A stretch of DNA of 44,887 nt from Methanobacteriota archaeon (GCA_002720275.1 PBHR01000039.1:1-44887); one strand, 5' to 3'. Numbered from the stretch's first letter, positions 9,801 to 18,374 are shown. The notes: generated by a model from the sequence alone, not told the origin. Numbers and translations are program-made.

Positions 9801-12800
9801 CAACTTGTAAAACAGCACTCTTAATTTCATCATCAACCTCAATAATTTCTAAACTTACAACACTTTCATCTTCTTGAGTTTCTAAATTTACTTCTAATGG
9901 TTCTTTAACTTCTTCCGAAGCAATTGGTGACTCTTCTGTGTCTTGTAAATCTGGAGATTCTCCATCACTCATTTTTGTTAAATATGAAATCATATGATTT
10001 AATGTTGGGTACTCTGACAATACAAAATTCTCATCTAGAGGTAAACCAAAATATTCTCTTAAATCTGCCATAATTTCCGCTTGTTTTACAGAATCGACAC
10101 CTAATTCTCCTTCTAAATCTTGATCAAATTCAATAAAGTCTGCTGGGTATCCAGTGTGTTCAACAACCGTTTCTAGGACCTTTTGAGTGATTTTATCATC
10201 CACTACTATTTTTTGAGGCATTACAACTTTTGGTTCAACAATAGGCTGCACAATTTCTTTGGTTTCTATCTGCTTCTCTAATTCCTCAGTGGTAGTTCTT
10301 ATTTCTAATTCCGCATCAAATTCTGGAACTACCCATTCAGTTCCTTGTATCCCTCCAATAATATTTTCATCGGGATTTCTCCAACCAACTAATTTTCTTT
10401 CAAAAATTCTTAATTCAATTTTATCACCAGTAATTCTTTCAATCCAATTAATTACATTCTTTTGTTGAATTCTATTTGTAGTTCTTGCAATTCTCTTGAA
10501 TAAAGTTAGAGCCATTTGACTTCCAAATCCTGCAGCATGACGTAAAGCATATTCAACATCATACTCCCCTCCTTCTGATAGTTTCAGTGCCCCTAATTCT
10601 GGATCTGCTTCTTTAAAATTAGCAATAGGAGGTAACTTTCCTTTTGCAAGACCATAAATTGTAACTGCATCTTCTATTCCAACACCCATTGGGTGTCCTG
10701 TGAAACCTTTAGTATTCGTAATTACTAATTTTTCTGCTGAACTTCCAAAGGCCTTCCTTAACGCGTTTATCTCTGCTGAAGCAGAACCCCCTCTTGGAGG
10801 AGTAGCGGGTTCATGCGACATGAAAGTTGTTTTTTCTGCAATCTGATGTCTATCAAAGCCCCACATATTTTCCATTTGAAATATAAATTTGTCAAAAGAT
10901 TCTGAAACATGTTCAACATCTAACCTTGTTGGATGAAACGCTGAGTTACCAATATGCGAACCTAATAACTCACAATATGGAGTTACTCCTCTAATTCTTG
11001 ATGCACTTTCTTTTTCAATAACAAATGCCGCGCCACCCATTCCAAGCAACATTCCATTTCTTCTAGCATCAAAAGGGAGACTTACTTCTTCAACAACGTT
11101 TCCAATAGAATGAGCACCGGCACCAGCAAAACCTGCACCAATCCATTCCAATAAAACATCACTAGTAGTATCATCAGCGCTAACAACAATAACTCGAGAG
11201 GCTCTACCTGTTGTAATCCAATCTTCTGCTATGGAAAATGCTGCAGGAGTTGATGCACAAGCATTATTTATAGCAGTATTAGGGCCTTTTGCACCAATCC
11301 ATTGTGCGAATTGACTATGCCCCATAGACAAAATCTGTAATAAAAATCTCCTATCAAAAGTTCCATTCTCATCAGCTCCATTATTTGCTGCATGTTTCAA
11401 TAATTCTTCATAACCTGGGAAAACAGAAGCAAAAATAACCCCCGTAGTTTCTCTTTCAGAAACGGGTAATTTCCAACCCCTAACAAGTCGTTTACCATTA
11501 CTACTGACTTGTTCTTCAGAAACCAAAGGTAAACCCGCATCACGTAATGCTTCTAACCCTGACGCAAATGCTAATTTAGTTGTTATATCCATTGCAGATG
11601 TGATTTTTGCATCTATTCCATACTGTTCGACGAGATCAAAATAGCCACCCCTTCCGGCTAATTGAGGTATCATATCAAATGTTTCACATGGAACTAATTC
11701 TGAATTTCCATTACTATCTTTAACAATCCTTACGAGATTCTTGTCCAATAATCTTTGTTTATATTCATCAGATAATTCTGTAATAAAATTCTCACCTTCA
11801 ATAATTCTTTCAAGGGTATTTGGATCAAAAACTTGATCTAACCCCGGCAATCCTAAACTAACGCCACTAACTACGAAGGCGTCTGTTTTTCTACTATTAT
11901 CAATTAAAGAATTTGTATCATTCATTATTGAATTTTTAGATTTATTTGACATTCCTATTGACTCAGTAACAGAATCTATACATTCAACCAATTGGGAAAT
12001 TGTTTTTGCTTCTTTAAGCGATTTGTTGCATACTGCTTTTTGTGAAATTTTAGTTTTTAATTTTTCTAAATCATTAGAATCAATTCCCAAACCATCTATT
12101 AAATCTACATTTCCTTTACATACTGAACTGGGATAACCACTAAATTCTGAGCAAACATTAGCAACCCAATCTTCAATAGAAAATTGTGGTAATTTCCTCG
12201 CAATTATTTTTGGAACCTCTATATCTAAAGGCTTAGAAATTTCAATTTCCACAGGCTTTCTTGTTGATTCTAGTGGCCCGGCTCTAAATGATTCTGAATA
12301 TATTTCATTTTCAAGAGTTGGATTTACAATCTGTTGGCCCAAGATTGCTAATTGGCCTAAAGAAGAAAGGAAGGATCTAATTCCTCCTTGCTTTGGATGA
12401 TTTGTCATTATTGATACGTGTTCATGATCTCTTAGAATTTGACCACAAAAAGTAGTTAATGCTCTCTTTGGGCCTACTTCTACAAAAACAGTTGTATCTT
12501 CTTCATACATATTTTCAATTTGTCTTGTCCATTCTACAGGCGAGGACATTTGAGGAGTTAATTGAGGGAGTATCGTTTCCTTAACAGTAAAACCATCTTC
12601 ACACTTTGATGGATAAAACTCTCCATCATAATTTGAAGTAATAGGTATTTGTGGTAAATTAATTTCTAAATCTTCTAAAAATCGTTTCAATGGTTCATTC
12701 GCAGGTGCAACAATACTTGTATGGAAAGCATGACTTGTTGGTAAAATCACACAATTAATCCCTAATTCTTCAAATTTTTTTATTGCGTTTTTAACTCCAT

Positions 12801-15216
12801 CAGTTTCACCTGCTATTACAGTCATCATTGGAGAGTTCTTATTTGCAGGAATTACGTAATCTTCCAATTCATACAATACATCCTCAATTGTTTCATAAGG
12901 TGCAGTAATACTAGCCATTAATCCTTTATCGGGAACTTCTACACTTCCCATTTCTGTTCCCCTTGCTGCAGCGGCTCGTAATGCATCGTGGAATTGTAAA
13001 ATTCCAGACACCATCAATGCTGCATATTCTCCAAGACTATGGCCTGCTACCATATCTGGTATTTGCCCGTGCTGACCAAGCAATCTATTTAATGCCAAAT
13101 CAGCAGTTAACATTGCAGGTTGAGTATACTCTGTTTGTTTCAATTTTTGTTCTGCTTCTATCAATTCATCTTTAGTTAGATTTGATCGTAATACAAATTC
13201 TGATAATTTTTTACCATCTAAAATCTCTATCATGGTTTTATCAGCTTCTTCCCAAGTCTCTTGAACGATTCCATACCTTAATGATAAATCATATGTCATT
13301 CCAACATATTGTGAACCTTGCCCTGGAAATAAATGTGCTATTTTATTTTCTTCATAAATCTCTTTTTCAGTAATAAAAACATCTTGACTTGCAAGGAAGA
13401 GCCATTTACTTTCATCATCAATATTTTCTAACAATAAATCTAATTTTTTGAAAAAATCATCCCATTTAGTAGCAACTAAAGCCAGTCTTAAACCTTGACA
13501 AATAAAATCTTTTGATTGTTTTGATAATTCCTCAGACAATCTAACCCCATCTGGAGAATTGTCAAAAGTTTCACCTAATTTTAAATATTTTGATTTTAAT
13601 TCAGTGATTTTAGATTTCATCTCATTTGAATTATTAGCGTTGATTAAAAGTAATCCTCCTTCTATTAATTTTAATTCCTCCCAAGACATTTTTGGTTCTA
13701 AATCATTATTAAAAGCTACAAGAGTATTCTTTGATGATTCATTCAGGTTTCCTGTATATGCCAACCACCTTTGTTTCCATTCATTAGATAAGTTATAATG
13801 TAATGTTTCATCATAAGACTCTAAAGCAATATGAAAATTAGTTCCGCCAAAACCAAACGCAGATACCCCTGCTCTAAATGGAATTGAATCTTTAGAATCC
13901 CACTTTTCTGATTCTGTTGGCACAAAAAATGGATTCTTACTCCAATCAACTGTATCATTGGGTGTTTCAAAACCTGCACTTGGCGGAATAATTTTGTTTG
14001 AAACAGCAAGCACAGCCTTGATTGTCCCAGCTATACCTGCTGCTGCTTTTAAATGCCCAATTTGACTTTTAATAGAACCAACAGCAACATTTTCACCGTA
14101 AGGTAATTCCTTAAAAATTTCAGTCAAGGTACCAAGTTCCGTTGCATCTCCAACCCTAGTGGATGTTCCATGTGCTTCAATCAATCCGACAGTCTCAACA
14201 GAATATCCTGCTTGACGATATGCTCTATTTACAGCCTGTGCTTGACCTCTTTTACTAGGTGCTGTAATCCCTTTTCCACGACCATCAGAACTAGCACCTA
14301 TTCCTCTTATTACTGCATGAATCGTATCGCCATCTGAAATTGCATCATTCAATCTTTTTAGCACAAGCGCGCCTGCTCCCTCTCCCATCACAAAACCATT
14401 GGCACGAGAATCGAAAGGTGTTGAATGTGTAGATGAAAGCGCTCCAATTGCACTAAATTTTGAATAAGTTGCTGGATCCATTGTCCTATCACTTGCACCC
14501 GCAATTGCCATGTCAACTTGCCTTAATTGCAATAATCTACAAGCATCAAGAATTGCAGCCATTGAAGATGCACAAGCAGCATCAGTAGTGTAATTAGGTC
14601 CTTGTAAATCTAACAAATTAGCAACTCTGCCCGCTACAACATTTGCTAATTCCCCCGGCATTGTATCTTCATCAATTTTTGGAAGACCTTTTGTGAGTTC
14701 ATCAAGAAATGTTGCTTCATCTTGTAATCCTGATTCTTTGGCAAGGCGTAATGTTCTTTGAGCCCAAACTCTTTGATTTGATAAATTTCTATTTTCTCCA
14801 CCCAATGCATTAGCAAAAATAACACTTGTTTTTCCTCTAGGTGGTTCTAAACATCCATCTCCTAAATAACCAGCATTTTCTAAGGCTGAAGCGGAAACTG
14901 AAACCGCCCATTGTTGACAAACATCAATTTGGGGTAATGTACCTGGTGGCTGACGCCACCTCCTCCAATCAAAATCATAATTTTCAACAAAAGCACCTAT
15001 TTTTGAATATGTTTTATTTTCTCCACCATCTTCATTGAAAAAATCTCTAGGGTCCCATCTGTTTTCTGGCACTTCTTTAAATGATACATGTTTAGAAAGA
15101 ATATTTTCCCAAAATTTTTCAATATTTTCAGAATCTGGGAAAATACATGACATGCCAATTATTGCTATAGGCTCAAATGGGCCCTGTGAATCTTCTATAT
15201 CTGGTACTTTTCCCAT
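6889..15216 (-). CDS. Giant iterative fatty-acid/polyketide synthase, PfaA-like: KS-AT-(ACP)-KS-ACP-ACP-KR-DH
   Basis: One 2775-residue multidomain synthase. Domains in order: KS1 (about 15-460; Cys215, His349, His388); acyltransferase (about 625-960; GQGSQ, Ser727 in GHSLG); a weak ACP-like domain (about 1010-1085; Ser1047 in GLGIDS); KS2 (about 1115-1600; Cys1320, His1468, His1508); ACP (Ser1709) and ACP (Ser1831), both GELGVDS; a ketoreductase with its structural half (about 1925-2400; nucleotide loop near 2166, Tyr2360 in TDYSAAN); a hotdog dehydratase (about 2480-2760; His2502 in LEDHS). No enoyl reductase or thioesterase domain is present; FabI lies directly upstream with a 1-base overlap (TAATG) and a PPTase directly downstream. 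The order resembles the PfaA subunit of polyunsaturated fatty-acid synthases, but with an inserted second KS. Product unknown: a fatty acid or a polyene is plausible. Confidence 0.93.
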   Translation of the reverse strand: MGKVPDIEDSQGPFEPIAIIGMSCIFPDSENIEKFWENILSKHVSFKEVPENRWDPRDFFNEDGGENKTYSKIGAFVENYDFDWRRWRQPPGTLPQIDVCQQWAVSVSASALENAGYLGDGCLEPPRGKTSVIFANALGGENRNLSNQRVWAQRTLRLAKESGLQDEATFLDELTKGLPKIDEDTMPGELANVVAGRVANLLDLQGPNYTTDAACASSMAAILDACRLLQLRQVDMAIAGASDRTMDPATYSKFSAIGALSSTHSTPFDSRANGFVMGEGAGALVLKRLNDAISDGDTIHAVIRGIGASSDGRGKGITAPSKRGQAQAVNRAYRQAGYSVETVGLIEAHGTSTRVGDATELGTLTEIFKELPYGENVAVGSIKSQIGHLKAAAGIAGTIKAVLAVSNKIIPPSAGFETPNDTVDWSKNPFFVPTESEKWDSKDSIPFRAGVSAFGFGGTNFHIALESYDETLHYNLSNEWKQRWLAYTGNLNESSKNTLVAFNNDLEPKMSWEELKLIEGGLLLINANNSNEMKSKITELKSKYLKLGETFDNSPDGVRLSEELSKQSKDFICQGLRLALVATKWDDFFKKLDLLLENIDDESKWLFLASQDVFITEKEIYEENKIAHLFPGQGSQYVGMTYDLSLRYGIVQETWEEADKTMIEILDGKKLSEFVLRSNLTKDELIEAEQKLKQTEYTQPAMLTADLALNRLLGQHGQIPDMVAGHSLGEYAALMVSGILQFHDALRAAAARGTEMGSVEVPDKGLMASITAPYETIEDVLYELEDYVIPANKNSPMMTVIAGETDGVKNAIKKFEELGINCVILPTSHAFHTSIVAPANEPLKRFLEDLEINLPQIPITSNYDGEFYPSKCEDGFTVKETILPQLTPQMSSPVEWTRQIENMYEEDTTVFVEVGPKRALTTFCGQILRDHEHVSIMTNHPKQGGIRSFLSSLGQLAILGQQIVNPTLENEIYSESFRAGPLESTRKPVEIEISKPLDIEVPKIIARKLPQFSIEDWVANVCSEFSGYPSSVCKGNVDLIDGLGIDSNDLEKLKTKISQKAVCNKSLKEAKTISQLVECIDSVTESIGMSNKSKNSIMNDTNSLIDNSRKTDAFVVSGVSLGLPGLDQVFDPNTLERIIEGENFITELSDEYKQRLLDKNLVRIVKDSNGNSELVPCETFDMIPQLAGRGGYFDLVEQYGIDAKITSAMDITTKLAFASGLEALRDAGLPLVSEEQVSSNGKRLVRGWKLPVSERETTGVIFASVFPGYEELLKHAANNGADENGTFDRRFLLQILSMGHSQFAQWIGAKGPNTAINNACASTPAAFSIAEDWITTGRASRVIVVSADDTTSDVLLEWIGAGFAGAGAHSIGNVVEEVSLPFDARRNGMLLGMGGAAFVIEKESASRIRGVTPYCELLGSHIGNSAFHPTRLDVEHVSESFDKFIFQMENMWGFDRHQIAEKTTFMSHEPATPPRGGSASAEINALRKAFGSSAEKLVITNTKGFTGHPMGVGIEDAVTIYGLAKGKLPPIANFKEADPELGALKLSEGGEYDVEYALRHAAGFGSQMALTLFKRIARTTNRIQQKNVINWIERITGDKIELRIFERKLVGWRNPDENIIGGIQGTEWVVPEFDAELEIRTTTEELEKQIETKEIVQPIVEPKVVMPQKIVVDDKITQKVLETVVEHTGYPADFIEFDQDLEGELGVDSVKQAEIMADLREYFGLPLDENFVLSEYPTLNHMISYLTKMSDGESPDLQDTEESPIASEEVKEPLEVNLETQEDESVVSLEIIEVDDEIKSAVLQVVVEHTGYPEDFIGFDQDLEGELGVDSVKQAEMMGDLRTKFKLPVDENFVLSEHPTLNHIASYISKMSDTKINNEDVSKQIDVVDELKIEPIQEKTIVTNDVIDDSEVRRWQVEVEEAEELVDDEIDVHGRTILITDEDWNLGESIADELSSKGAKVILLSLDTSVKDFSIEEKNEVPLLRANPNSDSQMLEVANHVASIGNLGGLIHLAPLNLAGLEWSLKNSKIQTTISTNSLFNLLHELDSDFSNINSGIVVSVSAMDGRHGNRSSHFNPVAAGAHGIVKSYAKERPNLKCTALDVHPDLISNTQELAKHIVKESLCKNKLVEVGLDRDLRRWKLVLFDESLIEERSKLKSDDILLVSGGGSGVTAASCIALASSCRDSNATFILLGRTELIPETSEWVNDTEEQLNERKLLLREKLIEENGAVNMVQWENAWKPFTRSLDIHLTINAIKSTGNNCEYYSCDVTDYKNLSKVGKNIGQKFGPITGIIHGAGIEDSKLIGDKDPEIFEKVVSIKTEGWINLVNTAEISGTKDLRIACCFTSIAGRFGNAGQTDYSAANCILDAEMSRLNATNKTRAIAIAWTGWREVGMATKGSIEKVFEQAGIQTVGLEKGVKLFVDEILSNGKRRVVIAGNLGILDELGVQRDPPLLMPSKISSIIEDQGQMSLIDYIVSFKEGESITVETTFDVETYPFLEDHSIENVPYLPGVMALELFAQCSHLLAPNSFVSGFKDVKFGLPVKLIRPTQKVRVIAKRDGAEVHCIMESDLINSEGQVFGQPKQHHSAFVKLSKTYESSKKSTIGLPEAGPVTNSSNFIYSRFFHGPSFQSHAGIIAGISIEDNLGADGKILQRHQLPKKEQFKLELENVELKLESYPMLIESSFQNAGMVTMEQTNMQALPVGILSSTLLRQPENNANLLIRTICREISEGVSLHDAIIVEDTPSKSIVMILEGIQLKALAPLEDSMRFDLER

Positions 15217-16040
15217 TAGTCATCACCCATAATGGAACCAGGTACCATAGTTGAAGAATAACCTGCATCTACATGAATACATTGGCCAGTTACTCCAGAT
15301 GATAATTCCGATGCTAGCCAAATTGTGCATCCAGCAACATCATCTTGGTTCACATTCCGTCTCAAAGGGGAGTTTTCTTCTACATGATCTAGTATTTTAT
15401 CAAAACCAGGGATCCCTCCTGCGGCTATTGTTTTAATTGGACCACTAGATATTGCATTCAAACGATGACCTTCAGGGCCTAATTGACAAGCCAATTCTCT
15501 TGTCCAACTTTCTAATGCCGCTTTAGCAATTGACATCACGCCATAATTAGGAACAAATCTCGTAGATGCTGCATAAGTCAGAGTAATAGTTGACGAGTTT
15601 TTATTCAAAAAAGGCATTGCGTGCCGCATTATTCTTTGTAGAGAATTAGCTGAAATTGTAATTGCTGTATTAATCGCATCATCATCAACAAATAAGATAT
15701 GTCTATCAAAACATTCTCTAGGCGCAAATCCAATTGCATGAACCATGACATCAACCTTCAAATTCGGATTCTCTTTTTTAAATTCATTAAAAAATTCTGC
15801 AGTGGTTTCATCACCAGCAACATCTAAAGGATAAAATCCTGCAATTTCTGGTAATTTATCCTTCAATTGGAAAATTCTAGACATAAATCTTTTCTGATAA
15901 CCTAAATACAATTTACATCCGGCTTGTGCTAATCTTTGACAAATTGCCCAAGCAATAGAATCTTCAGAAGCCACTCCAAAGACCAAGGCTACTTTACCAT
16001 TCAAACCTAGAATAAACACACCCGATTGCAAGTATCGCAA
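15216..16040 (-). CDS. fabI: NAD(P)H-dependent enoyl-ACP reductase, FabI type
   Basis: Reduces trans-2-enoyl-ACP, the last step of each elongation cycle. The sequence follows FabI closely: FGVASEDSIAWAI (nucleotide binding), VHAIGFAPRE, LTYAAS, then NYGVMSIAKAALES holding the catalytic Tyr-x6-Lys pair, NAISSGPIKTIAAGGI, and the C-terminal GQCIHVDAGYS. Length (274) is normal. The first residues (MRYLQSGV) are extra relative to FabI, so an internal GTG or TTG just upstream of GLNGKVAL may be the true start. The stop overlaps the ATG of the giant synthase by one base, so translational coupling is likely and the enzyme probably supplies the reductase activity the synthase lacks. ACP-dependent FabI is a bacterial-type enzyme, uncommon in archaea. 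Confidence 0.93.
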   Translation of the reverse strand: MRYLQSGVFILGLNGKVALVFGVASEDSIAWAICQRLAQAGCKLYLGYQKRFMSRIFQLKDKLPEIAGFYPLDVAGDETTAEFFNEFKKENPNLKVDVMVHAIGFAPRECFDRHILFVDDDAINTAITISANSLQRIMRHAMPFLNKNSSTITLTYAASTRFVPNYGVMSIAKAALESWTRELACQLGPEGHRLNAISSGPIKTIAAGGIPGFDKILDHVEENSPLRRNVNQDDVAGCTIWLASELSSGVTGQCIHVDAGYSSTMVPGSIMGDD

Positions 16041-16068
16041 AAACTAGTGTATGACCATTACTCATCAA

Positions 16069-16085
16069 CGGCCCCTTCGGGGCCG
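16069..16085. other. GC-rich perfect stem-loop between fabI and the TatD-like gene
   Basis: CGGCCCC and GGGGCCG form a perfect 7-bp stem around a 3-base loop, in a 55-bp gap of otherwise AT-rich DNA. Read on the minus strand it lies after the TatD-like stop and before the fabI start. It could act as a transcription attenuator, an mRNA-stabilising hairpin or a protein-binding site. No T-run follows it in either direction, so a simple terminator is not supported. Confidence 0.55.
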
Positions 16086-16095
16086 AGTTCTAAGG

Positions 16096-16995
16096 TTAAT
16101 TTAATTCTCCATAAATCATGTTAGGTAATTCTTGATGCATGTTATAGAACATCTCCTCATCTAACCCATTTTCTTCGGCTAATAATGCCAATTGCTGTGT
16201 TCTTTTTGGCACTGTTTTTGGCCCTAAAACAGCACCTGGCCTTCTTGGATCATCCATATAATCAGTTTCCAACATAAATCCATGATCGCTTAATTTACAA
16301 GTATCAACTAATGTTTTAATTCCATCTTTACCAAGATTTACACTTGGAGTTATTTTCCCAACCATCGAAATTGATACATCTGCTGGTGCAAAATGCCTCA
16401 CCAAATATACCGGATTCAATCCTACACGCTCTGCCATAGATTCTAAATCATCATATGTTTGATTACCATTTTCTTCCATATGTAACTGCAAGGGTATTTT
16501 TTCTTTTTTTGCCAAACTCATTGTTTCTTCAAGCAATTTATTAGATAAACCAATTACTTCATCTGAAGTTTTCCAATGTGGTCTACCAACCTCTCCAATT
16601 GCAACAGCTTTACCTTCTTGAACAAAATCAAGTGCTATCTCGATGCTATCATTATAATTTTCAATTGCTCTCTGTGCACCTTTTTCACCTTCTTCTTCAA
16701 ACCATAATTCAAATTGATGAGCAAATGCTGCTGGGTGTGGGCCAAGAACAACCCTCACGTTAATCTCAACCTTTTCTCTAACTTGTTCTGCCATTAAAAT
16801 TGTATCAAAATAAGAGTTTTTATGTTCTTTTTTTGTTGTTGGAGGTGAACTGAAATTGGGGCAATGTACTAAAATTAATCCCGTGCCACCTGCGTTTTTA
16901 AAATCCTCAGCGGCTGATAAAAATCTACCATTACGATTTAAATGAAAATGATTGTCAATAATTGGCCCATTCCACTTCCCATCAACTAAAGACAT
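16096..16995 (-). CDS. TatD-like metal-dependent hydrolase
   Basis: An amidohydrolase-fold protein of 299 residues. The metal ligands expected for the TatD family can be read in order: DNHFHL near the N-terminus (HxH), GEVGRP (Glu), LQLHMEE (His), VRHFAP (His) and ETDYMDD (Asp). TatD proteins are usually 3'-5' nucleases or phosphoesterases, but archaeal branches are poorly characterised, so the substrate is open. It starts only three bases after the TBP-like gene stop, so it probably shares that transcript. The gap to fabI downstream holds the GC-rich stem-loop. The functional link to lipid genes is not obvious. Confidence 0.78.
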   Translation of the reverse strand: MSLVDGKWNGPIIDNHFHLNRNGRFLSAAEDFKNAGGTGLILVHCPNFSSPPTTKKEHKNSYFDTILMAEQVREKVEINVRVVLGPHPAAFAHQFELWFEEEGEKGAQRAIENYNDSIEIALDFVQEGKAVAIGEVGRPHWKTSDEVIGLSNKLLEETMSLAKKEKIPLQLHMEENGNQTYDDLESMAERVGLNPVYLVRHFAPADVSISMVGKITPSVNLGKDGIKTLVDTCKLSDHGFMLETDYMDDPRRPGAVLGPKTVPKRTQQLALLAEENGLDEEMFYNMHQELPNMIYGELN

Positions 16996-16998
16996 AAA

Positions 16999-17553
16999 TC
17001 AATCAGCCTCTGAATTTAATTCAGACTTAATCAAAATACCATCCTCTAGTAACCTTTCTTGCCAATAAACAGCAGCCATTGCAACAAGGTTTGCATGTGT
17101 TGCATTTTCAACAATTACTTTTCCATTTTCCCAAATAAATAAAGTAATCTTGTGTCGTGAATCTTTTACTTTAACGCAACCCAAGCGATCATCCTTTTCC
17201 ACTATTTTTCCTAATTTTTTGATTAAACGTTCGATATTTAATTTATCTTGGAATTTAAATGAGGCTATAATTCCACCTAACTCCGCCTTCAATCCTTCAT
17301 CTGACTTACCTAAGAGCAATAAAAATTCTTTAGCCGCATGTCTTGCTACCTCCATCCTATTTGTTCCATGAATTACAATTCTACCTTCTTTATCCACAAT
17401 GATTGTTGCTCTCGGAGTTGCTAAAGTATGAACTGCAAAATCATCTTGACGAATAGCCCCTAATTTAGTTACAGCCACATCTAATTCTATTGGAACAGGT
17501 GGAACAAATCGAATGAGTTGATTCTCAACTCTAACTGTCGGCGCCTCGCTCAT
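16999..17553 (-). CDS. TATA-binding-protein-like protein (divergent TBP fold)
   Basis: 184 residues, the normal size of an archaeal TBP, built from two similar halves. Half one runs from about IELDVAVTKLGAI through GRIVIHGTNRMEVARHAAKE; half two from about IIASFKFQDKLNIERLIKKL through GKVIVENATHANLVAMAA. The pattern of strands, a glycine-turn strand (EGRIVIHG / NGKVIVEN) and a long helix in each half matches the TBP saddle. The usual FPGL motifs are missing, and the Phe pair that kinks DNA in the first repeat appears replaced by Ile/Val, so this may be a paralog with altered DNA contact. Start overlaps the stop of the upstream unknown gene by four bases. Alternative: another protein with a duplicated TBP-like domain. 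Confidence 0.6.
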   Translation of the reverse strand: MSEAPTVRVENQLIRFVPPVPIELDVAVTKLGAIRQDDFAVHTLATPRATIIVDKEGRIVIHGTNRMEVARHAAKEFLLLLGKSDEGLKAELGGIIASFKFQDKLNIERLIKKLGKIVEKDDRLGCVKVKDSRHKITLFIWENGKVIVENATHANLVAMAAVYWQERLLEDGILIKSELNSEAD

Positions 17554-18374
17554 TCTTCTTCCTCATTTAATTCGGAAAGGGTTTCAGTACATAACGGCAT
17601 TTCTACTAAAGGCATTTTTTCTAGCGCATTAAACAATGATTTTCTCTGTGGCAAAGAAGCGACTAGTAAAAGTTTAGGGCTCTCAATTCCGGAATTTCTC
17701 ATCTCAGATAAAGCACCTCTAATTCTAGATGCATACCTTTCATCTCTTTTTTGTTTCAATTCCAAACTAATGTTGTCTTCTATACCAACCCACCAAGCAG
17801 CAGAAATAGCTGAAGCTACAGCAAATTCAGAAGATTCTCCGGATTTAATTTTGGCAATTTTCAACATTTTTGATAAATTTTTCTTGAATTTTCTACGAGA
17901 CCAGAGATTTGAAAACATCTTCATCGGCCTTGTTAATTCTAATGCGTGCATTTCTAACCAATTACACCACTCATCATCTGACAAGGGGGGCTCAATAAAA
18001 AAAATGGGTTTATCGCCTCTTATTGCATATTTATGCAATCTACGAGGTTCTGGATCAGGGAACTTACATGTTTGAATGTTTTCTAATAATGACAAACCTC
18101 CTAATAATCTAGAAAAGTCTCCACCTTGTGAACTTGCACCAACAAAATTAATTCCCGGGCTTTTTTTTTCTAATTCTTCTTCATGCTCCCACAATTCTAT
18201 TTCCTCTTCAGATACCATCAAACCTAATCCAGACCAAGTATTCCTTGGCCTCAATGTATTTGGATAAACTACAGTAGGTAATACTCCATGAATTTGTACT
18301 ATCCCTCCATCGGGATCTTCCCAAAGTAAATCGTCCCAATCAAGGAATGCTTCTGAAGAAGTGGGCCGACCCAT
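17550..18374 (-). CDS. Conserved-looking protein of unknown function, first gene of the TBP-like/TatD/fabI/synthase run
   Basis: 274 residues that I do not recognise. The N-terminal third is acidic (DWDDLLWEDPDGG). The middle has a basic Trp/Arg/Lys-rich helix region (SNLWSRRKFKKNLSKMLK) followed by an Ala-rich segment (FAVASAISAAWW). The C-terminal part, KRDERYASRIRGALSE then KLLLVASLPQRK, weakly recalls the end of TraB/PrgY-type proteins, but the catalytic pattern is not clear and I make no functional call. The tail is Glu-rich. The gene overlaps the TBP-like gene by four bases, and its upstream side faces the divergent thioesterase gene across about 80 bp, where the promoter for the whole minus-strand run is expected. 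Confidence 0.75.
   Translation of the reverse strand: MGRPTSSEAFLDWDDLLWEDPDGGIVQIHGVLPTVVYPNTLRPRNTWSGLGLMVSEEEIELWEHEEELEKKSPGINFVGASSQGGDFSRLLGGLSLLENIQTCKFPDPEPRRLHKYAIRGDKPIFFIEPPLSDDEWCNWLEMHALELTRPMKMFSNLWSRRKFKKNLSKMLKIAKIKSGESSEFAVASAISAAWWVGIEDNISLELKQKRDERYASRIRGALSEMRNSGIESPKLLLVASLPQRKSLFNALEKMPLVEMPLCTETLSELNEEEE

Noticed and set aside
17518..18075. 185-codon plus-strand ORF antisense to the unknown gene at 17550-18374
   Set aside because: Ser/Asn/Leu-rich composition typical of an antisense shadow; the minus-strand frame overlaps its neighbours by the usual four bases and is the better gene.
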